Shown here: one piece after another, positions 1 through 7,543 of the stretch
Layout: each line of letters starts with the position of its first letter
Numbering within the stretch: position 1 is the stretch's first letter
NCBI GenBank assembly: GCA_002364215.1
Contig: DEXQ01000017.1
Coordinates: 1 to 14,916, forward strand
Reading direction: 5' to 3'
Source: Aequorivita sp. UBA3180
GTDB lineage: Bacteria; Bacteroidota; Bacteroidia; Flavobacteriales; Flavobacteriaceae
DNA: 14,916 nucleotides
Notes under the pieces: model-generated
The model's database searches: none
The model's input: the letters and a program-made list of their open reading frames with translations, nothing else
What the model was told of the DNA's origin: nothing
Translations under genes and position numbers: made by a program

Positions 1-2
1 TT

Positions 3-36
3 AAAGTCCTTCATTGAAAAATGAGGGACTTTTTTT
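3..36 (+). terminator. Rho-independent terminator of a gene left of the window
   Basis: A 13-bp stem (3-15 with 20-32, one G-T wobble) and a GAAA loop are followed by a run of seven T at 30-36 on the plus strand. The orientation fits a plus-strand gene ending just outside the left edge and converging on the minus-strand genes here. The A-rich left side (AAA at 3-5) is too short to be a good minus-strand T tract, so use in both directions is only a weak possibility. Confidence 0.75.
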
Positions 37-93
37 ATGGGGTAAATCGAAATTTCTGATTAATTCTAAATGATAGGACGGTAGATAGGAAAA

Positions 94-318
94 TTAAAAG
101 ATTGACTTCATAATAGTATTTATACCCTTAAAGCAAAGATAAATTGCGCCAGCACCGGCTAGAATTCCAAAGAAAAGAAATACGAAGAACATAAAGGTTT
201 CTTTATTGAGAAATGATAAAGTAAGTAAATAAGGGCTTAAAAAAAGCAAGGGCAAAGCGAAAGCCATAAATTTTAGGCCCTTTTTCAATAGGTCAAAATC
301 TGTGTGTTCTTTACCCAT
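94..318 (-). CDS. Small two-helix membrane protein, DUF6095 type
   Basis: A 74-residue protein with two hydrophobic segments, roughly residues 15-37 and 41-66, separated by a short polar turn (LNKE). A short charged N-terminus precedes them. The protein resembles the small DUF6095 membrane proteins of Flavobacteriia, which have no known function; this is from memory of the family, not a search. Its ATG (316-318) overlaps the murQ stop codon by 8 bp (ATGGGTAA), so the two are almost certainly co-transcribed and translationally coupled. A link to murein sugar recycling is only inferred from that overlap. I see no catalytic motif. The gene is followed by about 57 bp without features before the plus-strand terminator at the left edge. 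Confidence 0.8.
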   Translation of the reverse strand: MGKEHTDFDLLKKGLKFMAFALPLLFLSPYLLTLSFLNKETFMFFVFLFFGILAGAGAIYLCFKGINTIMKSIF

Positions 319-1126
319 TTTGAAAATTGTTTATTGCGTTCCGAACGTTTTTATATTTTTCCAAAAGTGCTTGTGCTTCTTTTTCTGAAATATTCAATTC
401 ACTCATAATCATTCTTACGCCACGGTCAACTAGCTTGTTGTTACTTAATTGCATATCTACCATTTTGTTTCCTTTCACCCTTCCTAATTGAATCATCGCA
501 GTGGTCGAAATCATATTAAGAACAAGCTTTTGTGCCGTACCAGCTTTCATACGTGAGCTTCCTGTAACAAATTCAGATCCAACAGTAACAACGATTGGAA
601 ATTTTGCCGTTGTGGCCAAAGGACTTCCCTCATTACAAGTTATACAGCCCGTTGGAATATTGTTTTCATTACACCTTCTCAAGGTACCAATTACGTAAGG
701 CGTAGTTCCCGAAGCCGCAATGCCTATTACAATATCATTTTCTGAAATGTTTTCCTTTTGAAGATCTTGCCAACCTTGGTTTTCGGAATCTTCGGCAAAT
801 TCCACGGCTTTGCGGATGGCGGTATCACCACCGGCAATCAAACCAATAACCAAGTCATACGGAACACCAAAGGTGGGTGGGCATTCACTGGCATCAACAA
901 TTCCTAAACGGCCACTGGTTCCTGCGCCAATATAGAATAGTCTTCCGCCAGCCTTTAATTTTTCAATTACTTTTTCGGTAAGTTTTTCAATCTGCGGAAG
1001 TGCTTTTTCAACAGAAAATGCAACGGTCTTGTCTTCGTTGTTGATGTTTTGAAGCAATTCAGAAACGCTCATTTTTTCCAAATGATTGTATTTTGAATCG
1101 GATTCCGTTGTTTTAATAAAAGACAT
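311..1126 (-). CDS. murQ: N-acetylmuramic acid 6-phosphate etherase MurQ
   Basis: Cytoplasmic SIS-fold enzyme of peptidoglycan recycling. It cleaves the D-lactyl ether of MurNAc-6-phosphate to give GlcNAc-6-phosphate and D-lactate. With the ATG at 1126 it has 271 residues, slightly shorter than the E. coli enzyme of about 298. The SIS core is clear: YIGAGTSGRLGIVDASECPP around residues 65-84, in which Glu81 corresponds to the catalytic Glu of the family, and a second Glu near residue 112 (AEDSEN) matches the other active-site Glu. The family signature GSSRMKAGTAQK and a C-terminal helical, UBA-like segment are also present. I chose ATG 1126 over an in-frame TTG at 1132, because that TTG lies inside a TAAATTTG promoter element. 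The gene ends in an 8-bp overlap with the DUF6095 gene. Identification is very secure. Confidence 0.95.
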   Translation of the reverse strand: MSFIKTTESDSKYNHLEKMSVSELLQNINNEDKTVAFSVEKALPQIEKLTEKVIEKLKAGGRLFYIGAGTSGRLGIVDASECPPTFGVPYDLVIGLIAGGDTAIRKAVEFAEDSENQGWQDLQKENISENDIVIGIAASGTTPYVIGTLRRCNENNIPTGCITCNEGSPLATTAKFPIVVTVGSEFVTGSSRMKAGTAQKLVLNMISTTAMIQLGRVKGNKMVDMQLSNNKLVDRGVRMIMSELNISEKEAQALLEKYKNVRNAINNFQNG

Positions 1127-1129
1127 AAA

Positions 1130-1137
1130 CAAATTTA
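1130..1137 (-). promoter_or_regulatory. Putative -7 element of murQ
   Basis: On the minus strand this reads TAAATTTG, an exact match to the Bacteroidota -7 consensus TAnnTTTG. It ends only 3 nt before the murQ ATG, so a transcript starting from it would be leaderless or nearly so. No convincing TTG is visible about 19 nt upstream, where the sequence is the 7-bp repeat tract. murQ could instead be read through from the upstream DUF4249 gene. Confidence 0.4.
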
Positions 1138-1175
1138 CGATTTATGATTGACGATGTACGATTTTTGAATTGTGA
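1134..1175. repeat. Degenerate 7-bp tandem repeat (TTTACGA-like, six units)
   Basis: Six consecutive 7-mers, TTTACGA, TTTATGA, TTGACGA, TGTACGA, TTTTTGA and ATTGTGA, fill the gap between the DUF4249 stop and murQ. Every unit ends in GA and begins T-rich. I believe similar low-complexity tracts are common between flavobacterial genes. Here the tract covers the upstream half of the putative murQ promoter. Confidence 0.7.
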
Positions 1176-1176
1176 T

Positions 1177-1977
1177 TTACTGGACTGTATAATTAAGAGT
1201 TGAAACTTCAGAAACCCTGAAATAACCCAACGGATAATTATCAGGATTTGTCTGGTTCACAATGTTACCGCGGACAGTTGCAGGTTGAGTTTCGAAGGGT
1301 CCACCGCCTTGGTCACTGGTTTGTTGTAAAAGTATAAACATAAAGTTATAATACGCTTCACTTACACCGTATATATTGAATTGCACCTCATCGCCGGGAG
1401 CCAAATCTTCCACCAAATAGTATCCAAAAATTGTGTTTCCGTCGAAGAATTCGTCATTATAAACATCAAGTACATCACCTCTTTCTGAAATCCCCTCGAA
1501 GAAATAGAAATTTCTTGCCCCTGGGGGATCCGTAAAATATGCTTTCAGTTCAATATCTTCCCCCGTAAAACCGCCGTCATCGCGCTGTTCAACGAATTCC
1601 AAAGGAGAAACTGTGTAAAGCGTTTCTGTGGCAGTGTAGGTTTCATCTTTGTAAATTATAGAAAGCGTATATTCAATATTTAACTGGGGCACAAGATTGG
1701 CCGTATAAAAACCATTGTTTGAATATGTAAAAGGATAAACAGTTCCGTTTTCATCGGTAACGGTTACTATTGCATCTGTAATAAAAGGTACCCCATTATT
1801 AAAAAAAGGAGAACTGGTCGTTAACCGCACACTTGCTTGCGAAGCTCCATTTTCCCAAACATTCAAATTTGCTTCTATAACCAACCTTGGAGGTGCGTCA
1901 TTAAGTTCAACGTCTATTACATCTTCACACGAAGAAAAAATTCCGAAGAAAATCACCAATAAAAATAACTTCTTCAT
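1177..1977 (-). CDS. DUF4249 outer-membrane lipoprotein, partner of the TonB receptor
   Basis: A 266-residue lipoprotein. The N-terminus is a type II signal peptide (KK, hydrophobic run, then IFSSC) with the lipidated cysteine at residue 17. Acidic residues follow at once (C-E-D), a pattern linked in Bacteroidota with export of lipoproteins to the cell surface. The rest is beta-rich (for example TVTDENGTVYPFTYSNNGFY and ATVRGNIVNQTNPDNYPLGYF) and matches DUF4249, a family habitually encoded next to TonB-dependent receptors. It starts 3 nt after the receptor stop codon, so the two form one transcription and translation unit. By analogy with SusD-like partners it may cap or assist the receptor, but the ligand is unknown. 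It is at the short end of the family and appears intact. Confidence 0.85.
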   Translation of the reverse strand: MKKLFLLVIFFGIFSSCEDVIDVELNDAPPRLVIEANLNVWENGASQASVRLTTSSPFFNNGVPFITDAIVTVTDENGTVYPFTYSNNGFYTANLVPQLNIEYTLSIIYKDETYTATETLYTVSPLEFVEQRDDGGFTGEDIELKAYFTDPPGARNFYFFEGISERGDVLDVYNDEFFDGNTIFGYYLVEDLAPGDEVQFNIYGVSEAYYNFMFILLQQTSDQGGGPFETQPATVRGNIVNQTNPDNYPLGYFRVSEVSTLNYTVQ

Positions 1978-1980
1978 AGC

Positions 1981-4347
1981 TTAAAATTTAAAATTGTAGG
2001 TTACCGAAGGGATTATCCCAAAAATGGAGAGTCTTACAGCTTCATTTTGACCCGTGTCAGTGTTTTCCCGAAAGGAGACCGAAGCAGCATTTTTACGATT
2101 ATACACATTGTAAATGCTGAAAACCCATTCGCCTTTCCAGCGCTTTGTACTTTCGGGTTTTGGGGTCCAGGTGGCAGAAAGGTCCATACGGTGGAACGCT
2201 GAAAGACGGCTGCTATTTCGTGCTTCGTAAATGGGAACAACTACACCGTTGTATTCATATTGTCCTTCCGGGTAGGTAGTTGGTATTCCTGTTTGGAAGA
2301 TGAAATTGGCGCCAAAGGACCATTTATTTGTAAATTCGTATTGTCCGGTTATAGAAATATCGTGTGTTTTGTCCCAAGGCGATTTATACCATTCACCATT
2401 ATTTATTCCACTTTCAGTGGGCGTTCTACCGGGGGTGCGCTGTTCGCTTTTTGAAAGGGTATACGCAACCCAACCTTGGAATTTCCCTGTGTTTTTCTTG
2501 AAAAGCACTTCCAGTCCGTAAGCTCTTGCTTCACCATTTAAAAGAATTTGTTCTACCGCATCATTGGCGATTAAATCTGCATCATCAACATAATCCAAAC
2601 GGTTTTTAACTTCTTTATAAAAAGTTTCTACCTCTAGAGAATAATTATTGAAATTTCTGAAATACCCCAATGCTACTTGATCTGCCAACTGTGGTTCAAT
2701 ATACTTGCCGCTGGGCGCATAAATATCAAAAGGTGTGGGGGAAGTGGTGTTGCTTATTAAATGAATGTATTGGGCCATTCGGTTGTAACTGGCTTTTAGG
2801 GAAGAATCTTCATTCAACAAGTAAGAGATTGCAAAACGCGGCTCCAAATTGGCGAAGGATTTTATGGTCTCACTTCTGCCAAAAGAAACAGTGTCTATCG
2901 GTTTTGCTTTTTGATAAATATCTAAGCTTTCATTATAAATTATGGGGTTGTCGTCTTCGTAAAGAAACAACTCGTCCTGCCCCAAGCGGTTAAAAGTAGA
3001 CAATCGAAGTCCTGCTTGTATCGAAATTCTATCTGAGAGCTCTATTTCTGCATCAACATACGCGGCGTTTTCCCAAGCGTACTTATCGGTGAGTTTAAAG
3101 GGATTTATTCCAGAATCTTCCGTTGTTGGCGTTACATCGCCAGGATTGAATTTGTAATAAATGCTGTTGATGCCATAGCGCAAATCAATATTGTTTGAAA
3201 TGTAATGTGTAAAATCATATTTCAAATTAAAATTCCGGATGCCGCTGTCAAAATCAAATTCAACAAACTTCAGCTCTAAACCATAATAGTAATCTGAATA
3301 AATCAAAGATAAATTTGAAAACAACTTATTTGAAAAAAGATGGTTCCAGCGCAGGTTTAAAGTTGTATTTCCGAAGCTATTCGCGAAACTGTCCGATATT
3401 TCAAAAACATCCCTTCCGAAGTAACCAGATAAAAATAAGCGGTTGTTATCATTGAGATTGTAACTAAGTTTGGCGTTCAAATCATAAAAATAAGCTACGT
3501 TGTCATTATCAAAAAGTGGTAAAAAGAGGTGGGCATAACTACTACGGCCACCCACCAAAAATGAGGCGACATTCTTTTTAATCGGTCCTTCCAAAAGCAA
3601 ACGGCTCGCTACCAGCCCAATCCCGCCGCTGGCATGATATTCGCGTTTGTTTCCGTCTTTTTGGTAAATGTCTAAAACCGAAGAAACCCGTCCACCGTAA
3701 CGTGCGGGAATTCCACCTTTATAAAGCGTTAAATCTTTTATGGCATCTGGATTGAAAACTGAAAAGAAACCGAATAAATGTGAGGAATTATAAAGTGTGG
3801 CTTCATCCAACAAAATTAAATTTTGATCTGCTGCACCGCCACGAACATTGAAGCCACTGGCTCCTTCGCCGGCACTTGTAACTCCCGGAAGTAGCGTTAT
3901 TGCTTTTATAACATCCACTTCGCCCAAAACCACGGGAATTTTTTTAATAGTGGTTGTGGAAAGTGTATTGGCACTCATTTGTGAGCTACGTACGTTTAAT
4001 CTTTCGTTGTTTGCTTCAATTATTACCTCATCCAGACTTTCGGTATCGGTGGTAAGAGCCAAATCCTTTTTCACATTTTCAGAAAGTGAAATTTGTACTT
4101 TTTGTGCTGCAAAACCAATACTGCTGTACACTATTTCGTATTCACCTTTCGGAAGAGTGATCGAGTAATAACCATATTGATTTGTGACCGTTCCTGTTTG
4201 AAGAGACGGTATAATTACATTTACGCCGATGAGCGTTTCTCCAGTTTCTGCCTCGGAAATAGTACCGCTTATTGTAAATTTTTCTTGGGAAAAAGCTAGC
4301 GCAGTTCCTAAGAAAAACAAAAAAGTAAATAATTTTTTCAGCTGCAT
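1981..4347 (-). CDS. TonB-dependent outer-membrane receptor with carboxypeptidase-like N-terminal domain
   Basis: A 788-residue TonB-dependent receptor with a Sec signal peptide (residues 1-20, hydrophobic run ending ALAFSQ). A carboxypeptidase regulatory-like beta-sandwich follows at about 24-110 (TISGTISEAETGETLIGVNV, then SITLPKGEYEIVYSSIGF). The plug domain is at about 130-245 (VDVIKAITLLPGV, FNVRGGAADQNLILLDEA, LYKGGIPARYGGRVSSVLDI). The remainder is a 22-strand-type barrel ending in a C-terminal aromatic (TYNFKF). It uses proton-motive force via TonB-ExbBD to import a large ligand across the outer membrane. No SusC-type length or starch-related neighbours are present, so the substrate cannot be called. 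It forms a pair with the DUF4249 lipoprotein 3 nt downstream. The icd terminator lies 15 nt upstream of its ATG, and no clear separate promoter is visible. Confidence 0.92.
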   Translation of the reverse strand: MQLKKLFTFLFFLGTALAFSQEKFTISGTISEAETGETLIGVNVIIPSLQTGTVTNQYGYYSITLPKGEYEIVYSSIGFAAQKVQISLSENVKKDLALTTDTESLDEVIIEANNERLNVRSSQMSANTLSTTTIKKIPVVLGEVDVIKAITLLPGVTSAGEGASGFNVRGGAADQNLILLDEATLYNSSHLFGFFSVFNPDAIKDLTLYKGGIPARYGGRVSSVLDIYQKDGNKREYHASGGIGLVASRLLLEGPIKKNVASFLVGGRSSYAHLFLPLFDNDNVAYFYDLNAKLSYNLNDNNRLFLSGYFGRDVFEISDSFANSFGNTTLNLRWNHLFSNKLFSNLSLIYSDYYYGLELKFVEFDFDSGIRNFNLKYDFTHYISNNIDLRYGINSIYYKFNPGDVTPTTEDSGINPFKLTDKYAWENAAYVDAEIELSDRISIQAGLRLSTFNRLGQDELFLYEDDNPIIYNESLDIYQKAKPIDTVSFGRSETIKSFANLEPRFAISYLLNEDSSLKASYNRMAQYIHLISNTTSPTPFDIYAPSGKYIEPQLADQVALGYFRNFNNYSLEVETFYKEVKNRLDYVDDADLIANDAVEQILLNGEARAYGLEVLFKKNTGKFQGWVAYTLSKSEQRTPGRTPTESGINNGEWYKSPWDKTHDISITGQYEFTNKWSFGANFIFQTGIPTTYPEGQYEYNGVVVPIYEARNSSRLSAFHRMDLSATWTPKPESTKRWKGEWVFSIYNVYNRKNAASVSFRENTDTGQNEAVRLSIFGIIPSVTYNFKF

Positions 4348-4361
4348 AGATTTGTTGGGGT

Positions 4362-4391
4362 AAAAAAAACCTCCAGCAAAGCTGAAGGTTT
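4362..4391 (-). terminator. Terminator of icd
   Basis: On the minus strand an 11-bp stem (4381-4391 with 4367-4377, one T-G wobble) with a 3-nt loop is followed by an uninterrupted T run (A 4362-4369 on the plus strand). It lies 17 nt after the icd stop codon and separates icd from the TonB receptor gene, so expression of the receptor needs read-through or a promoter overlapping this site. Confidence 0.85.
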
Positions 4392-4408
4392 ATAAAACGA
4401 TATGTTCT

Positions 4409-6637
4409 TTACTTTATTTCTGAAAGTATGTTATTTAAGGTTTTGCTTGGCCGCATAACTTCAAAAACCAGTTTTTCAGTGGGTTCATAATAACCCCCAA
4501 TGTTCACTGATTGGCCTTGTACTGCTATAAGCTCCTCATTTATTTTTTCTTCATTATCCTTTAACTGTTTTGCAATTGACGAAAAGATTTTTTTCAAATC
4601 TTGATCCTTTTCTTGATTTGCGAGTGCTTCGGCCCAATACATTGCTAGATAGAAATGGCTGCCGCGATTGTCAATTTCGTTTACTTTTCGTGAAGGCGAT
4701 TTGCTATTGTCCAAATATTTTTCTGTGGCTTCATCAAGGGCATCTGCCAAAACAATTGCCTTTGGATTATCGTATTTTGTACCCAAGTGTTCCAAGGAAA
4801 CTGCCAAGGCCAAAAATTCACCTAACGAATCCCAACGTAGGTGATTTTCCTCTAGAAGTTGGTCAACGTGTTTTGGGGCAGACCCGCCAGCTCCAGTTTC
4901 AAAAAGACCACCGCCATTCATCAATGGAACAATTGAAAGCATTTTTGCACTTGTGCCCAATTCCAAAATAGGGAAGAGGTCGGTCAAATAATCACGAAGC
5001 ACATTTCCGGTAACCGAAATAGTGTCTTTTCCAGCTTTTACGCGTTCTAAAGTATATTCTGTTGCTTTTTCTGGGGAAAGAATTTTAATTTCAAGTCCTT
5101 CAGTATTGTGGTCTGGAAGATATTTGTTTACTTTTTTAATAAGTTCGGCATCGTGGGCACGGTTTTCATCCAACCAAAATACAGCTGGATTTCCAGTGGC
5201 ACGGGCACGTTCTACAGCGAGTTTCACCCAATCCTGTATTGGTAAATCCTTTACCTGGCACATTCTCCAAATATCTCCTTTTGCAACGTTGTGCTCAATG
5301 ATTACTTTTCCCGAAGCATCCAAAACCTGAACTTTTCCCTCTGAAGAAATTTCAAAAGTTTTATCATGGCTTCCGTACTCTTCAGCTTTTTGGGCCATTA
5401 GGCCTACATTTGGAACGGTACCCATAGTTGTAGGGTCAAACGCTCCGTGTTTTTTGCAGAATTCAATTGTGGTTTCATAAACACAAGCGTAACTGCTGTC
5501 GGGAATTACTGCTTTGGTATCGTGACTTTTCCCGTCTGGGCCCCACATTTGTCCGGAATTTCGAATCATAGCAGGCATAGAAGCATCGACAATAACGTCA
5601 CTTGGAACGTGGAGATTGGTAATGCCTTTGTCGCTGTTTACCATTGCCAAATCTGGGTTTTCGGTCATTATTTTTTTAATGTCCTGAAGAATGGCATCTC
5701 TTTCATATTCATTCAATTCGGAAAGTTTATTTTCCAAATCGCCTAAGCCATTATTGGCATCAACTCCTAGTTTTTCAAATGTATCAGCATATTTTTTGAA
5801 TAAATCCTCAAAATAGACCTTTACAGCATACCCAAAAATAATGGGGTCGCTCACTTTCATCATCGTAGCTTTCAAATGCACTGAAAACAATACTTTCTTT
5901 TCTTTGGCATCCTTTACCTGTTCTTCCAAAAAGGAAACCAATGCTTTTTTGCCCATCACCGTAGCGTCGATGATTTCACCTTTTAATATTTTTATGTTGT
6001 TCTTTAAAACGATTTTATTGCCATCATTTTCAACCAAAACAATACTCAAAGTATCATCTGCGGGCATCGTCAGTGATTTTTCATTGTGAAAAAAATCACC
6101 GTGTTGCATGGTAGCTACATGGCTCTTGCTATCATTGCTCCAAGCACCCATACTGTGAGGATGTTTTTTTGCGTAATTTTTTACTGCCTTGGGCGCGCGA
6201 CGGTCACTATTTCCTTCGCGAAGTACTGGATTTACAGCACTTCCTTTTACTTTATCGTATTTCGCTTTTATCTCTTTCTCTTCGGAAGTAGCGGCGGTTT
6301 CCGGGTAATCGGGAATGTTGAAACCTTTCTTTTGCAATTCTTCAATAGCTTCCGTAAGTTGGGGCAGGGAAGCGCTAATATTTGGTAGCTTAATAATATT
6401 AGCTTCCGGTGTTTTTGCAAGTTCTCCCAATTCTGCCAAATCATCATTTACGCGCTGTTCTTCTTTTAGAAACTCTGGAAAAACTGCCAGGATACGAGCA
6501 GCGAGTGAAATATCACGGCTCTCAAGCTTTATGTTTGCAGGGGAAGTGAATGCTTCAACAATAGGTAAAAAAGAATGTGTGGCCAAAGCCGGCGCTTCAT
6601 CGGTTTTGGTATATATAATTTTGGAAGATTTTGTCAT
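4409..6637 (-). CDS. icd: Monomeric NADP-dependent isocitrate dehydrogenase
   Basis: TCA-cycle enzyme that oxidatively decarboxylates isocitrate to 2-oxoglutarate using NADP. The 742-residue length from ATG 6637 and the sequence match the monomeric (IDH-II, about 740 aa) class, not the homodimeric Icd. Residues around 133-147 (GSAVNPVLREGNSDRR) carry Ser133, Asn136, Arg140 and Arg146, which align by eye, one position shifted, with the isocitrate-binding Ser132, Asn135, Arg139 and Arg145 of the Azotobacter enzyme. Also recognisable are WSNDSKSHVATMQHGDFF, MNGGGLFETGAGGSAPKH and EIDNRGSHFYLAMYWAEAL near the C-terminus. An in-frame TTG at 6685 would add 16 residues but lies within the promoter -7 box, and MTKSSKIIYTKTDEAP is the usual family N-terminus, so 6637 is the start. 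It is monocistronic, with its own promoter and terminator. Confidence 0.96.
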   Translation of the reverse strand: MTKSSKIIYTKTDEAPALATHSFLPIVEAFTSPANIKLESRDISLAARILAVFPEFLKEEQRVNDDLAELGELAKTPEANIIKLPNISASLPQLTEAIEELQKKGFNIPDYPETAATSEEKEIKAKYDKVKGSAVNPVLREGNSDRRAPKAVKNYAKKHPHSMGAWSNDSKSHVATMQHGDFFHNEKSLTMPADDTLSIVLVENDGNKIVLKNNIKILKGEIIDATVMGKKALVSFLEEQVKDAKEKKVLFSVHLKATMMKVSDPIIFGYAVKVYFEDLFKKYADTFEKLGVDANNGLGDLENKLSELNEYERDAILQDIKKIMTENPDLAMVNSDKGITNLHVPSDVIVDASMPAMIRNSGQMWGPDGKSHDTKAVIPDSSYACVYETTIEFCKKHGAFDPTTMGTVPNVGLMAQKAEEYGSHDKTFEISSEGKVQVLDASGKVIIEHNVAKGDIWRMCQVKDLPIQDWVKLAVERARATGNPAVFWLDENRAHDAELIKKVNKYLPDHNTEGLEIKILSPEKATEYTLERVKAGKDTISVTGNVLRDYLTDLFPILELGTSAKMLSIVPLMNGGGLFETGAGGSAPKHVDQLLEENHLRWDSLGEFLALAVSLEHLGTKYDNPKAIVLADALDEATEKYLDNSKSPSRKVNEIDNRGSHFYLAMYWAEALANQEKDQDLKKIFSSIAKQLKDNEEKINEELIAVQGQSVNIGGYYEPTEKLVFEVMRPSKTLNNILSEIK

Positions 6638-6682
6638 TGAAATGTTTTTTGGAAATAATGGTTTTTGAAATTTTAAGGAGTG

Positions 6683-6690
6683 CAAATATA
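6683..6690 (-). promoter_or_regulatory. Putative icd promoter -7 element
   Basis: TATATTTG on the minus strand matches TAnnTTTG exactly and lies 45 nt before the icd ATG. No perfect TTG is seen at the -33 position; the best match is a TTT in the T-rich tract. The element rules out the upstream in-frame TTG as a start codon, because that codon is the last three bases of the box. Confidence 0.5.
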
Positions 6691-6818
6691 AACATTTGCG
6701 AGAGCTTTTAAAAGCTTAGGAGGGTCTTAATTACATCCATTAGACAACAGTTTAAGGGTATATTAATATAATGTTTGGTGGTTTATTTAACGTAGCTGTC
6801 ATTTTTAACTTCGCGCTC

Positions 6819-6873
6819 ATTCATACACTATTCATACTCTATTCATACTCTATTTATGACTTATCTATGGCTT
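6819..6873. repeat. 11-bp tandem repeat, five units
   Basis: The five units are ATTCATACACT, ATTCATACTCT, ATTCATACTCT, ATTTATGACTT and ATCTATGGCTT. The first three are nearly identical and the last two diverge, so the tract decays towards the right. It lies about 130 bp upstream of the icd -7 box. No function is evident. A direct-repeat binding site for a regulator is possible, because 11 bp is close to one helical turn. Confidence 0.75.
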
Positions 6874-6878
6874 GTGTA

Positions 6879-6902
6879 CGGGTGACCCTAAAGGTTGACC
6901 CG
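6879..6902. repeat. Imperfect inverted repeat CGGGTGACC / GGTTGACCCG
   Basis: The arms 6879-6887 and 6893-6902 pair except for one extra base, with a CTAAA loop. It is immediately followed by TCCTAAAATAATTATTG. This resembles the look of insertion-sequence termini in Flavobacteriia, but I cannot confirm a family. No poly-T follows in either direction that would make it a terminator. Confidence 0.45.
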
Positions 6903-6915
6903 TCCTAAAATAATT

Positions 6916-6948
6916 ATTGATTCGGCTATGAATGGTATTGGAATCAAT
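6916..6948. repeat. Perfect 8-bp inverted repeat ATTGATTC / GAATCAAT
   Basis: The arms at 6916-6923 and 6941-6948 are separated by 17 nt. It lies directly beside the CGGGTGACC dyad, and together they form a cluster of palindromes in gene-free DNA. It could be a dimeric regulator site or a mobile-element relic. Confidence 0.5.
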
Positions 6949-6995
6949 TTTGCAGATGATTATACTAAATTGTATATTTTAAAGAATAGGTTAAA

Positions 6996-7045
6996 ACAAG
7001 AAAAGCCATATCACTGTATAAATACATTGTGATATGGCTCCTTGT
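6996..7045. repeat. Long near-perfect palindrome (50 bp)
   Basis: Nested arms run from outside to inside: ACAAG / CTTGT, then AGCCATATCAC / GTGATATGGCT (perfect 11 bp, 7004-7014 and 7029-7039), then TGTAT / ATACA around a two-base AA centre. Only a 3-nt, a 2-nt and a 1-nt internal mismatch interrupt a stem of 21 bp. There is no T tract on either strand, so it is not an intrinsic terminator. It would fold as a strong cruciform or hairpin. Confidence 0.8.
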
Positions 7046-7065
7046 AAAGCAAATCGTTACCAACC

Positions 7066-7084
7066 ATCCCGACAGAATCGGGAT
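7066..7084. repeat. Perfect 7-bp hairpin ATCCCGA / TCGGGAT
   Basis: The arms 7066-7072 and 7078-7084 flank a CAGAA loop, 20 bp after the long palindrome. Hairpins of this CCCGA type are widely scattered between genes in Bacteroidota, as far as I recall. No T tract follows. Confidence 0.6.
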
Positions 7085-7367
7085 CAAGGCAAGATTATTA
7101 CAGACTTGCGGCTGTGACTTACTTACACGGGTTTTGTTTTTGCAATTTGCATCTTCCGTGAGGTTGATGCCATTTTCAAGAACTGACCCAAAACTTTTTT
7201 CAATCTCAGTACTAATAATCTAAAGATCGTGAGTACCTCAAGCAATCGAAAAAAAGCTTGTAAAGTGATTTCTTTTTATTTTTTCAAATCTGGAGACTAA
7301 CATTCTTGCGAGCGTTAGCTTCGTCAGCAATTTGGAAAAAATAGTGTAAAAGAACGTTACTTTGTTT

Positions 7368-7398
7368 TATCAATATGGCTGTTAGGCCGTTTTTGATA
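7368..7398. repeat. Imperfect inverted repeat TATCAA ... TTGATA
   Basis: The outer 6-bp arms 7368-7373 and 7393-7398 are perfect, and an inner GGC/GCC pair sits around a short loop. It is a weak structure, recorded because it is the last of a series of dyads in this gene-free stretch. Confidence 0.35.
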
Positions 7399-7491
7399 TT
7401 GCTAATATAGAACGTAAAATTGAATTTGCAACAAAATATAAACCTTTAAAAATCCACAGTTTACAAACATAGCTTATCAACAATTGTTCAT

Positions 7492-7516
7492 AAAAAAAGC
7501 CCTGTAAAAACAGGGC
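7492..7516 (-). terminator. Terminator of rplS
   Basis: On the minus strand GCCCTGT-TTTT-ACAGGGC (7516 to 7499) is a perfect 7-bp stem with a 4-nt loop followed by seven T (7498-7492). It starts 28 nt after the rplS stop codon. It is a textbook intrinsic terminator and separates rplS from the icd region. Confidence 0.92.
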
Positions 7517-7543
7517 TTTTGATAGTTTTCAACAAAGAATAAA

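Larger units (their letters stand above)
6691..7491. other. Gene-free 0.8-kb stretch rich in inverted and tandem repeats
   Basis: No credible coding region lies between the icd promoter and the rplS terminator. A 64-codon plus-strand frame at 7029-7223 looks non-coding. The stretch holds an 11-bp tandem repeat (6819-6873), a run of short inverted repeats (6879-6902, 6916-6948, 6996-7045, 7066-7084, 7368-7398) and AT-rich filler. The concentration of dyads and the lack of genes suggest decayed mobile-element ends, though no transposase remnant can be recognised by eye. Confidence 0.6.

Noticed and set aside
1127..1132. TTG start two codons upstream of the murQ ATG
   Set aside because: It overlaps the TAAATTTG -7 box and adds nothing conserved; ATG 1126 is preferred.
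2034..6668. Several open frames of 60-130 codons opposite or out of frame with the TonB receptor and icd genes
   Set aside because: All lie wholly within strong, well-identified genes on the other strand or frame and have no recognisable protein features.
6638..6685. N-terminal extension of isocitrate dehydrogenase from TTG 6685
   Set aside because: The TTG is part of the TATATTTG promoter element, and the protein from ATG 6637 already has the normal length and N-terminus.
6996..7045. Intrinsic terminator
   Set aside because: The stem is strong but no T run follows it on either strand, and no gene ends nearby.
7029..7223. 64-codon plus-strand reading frame in the gene-free stretch
   Set aside because: It starts inside the long palindrome, shows no recognisable domain, has no ribosome-binding or promoter signal, and reads through a hairpin; composition looks non-coding.
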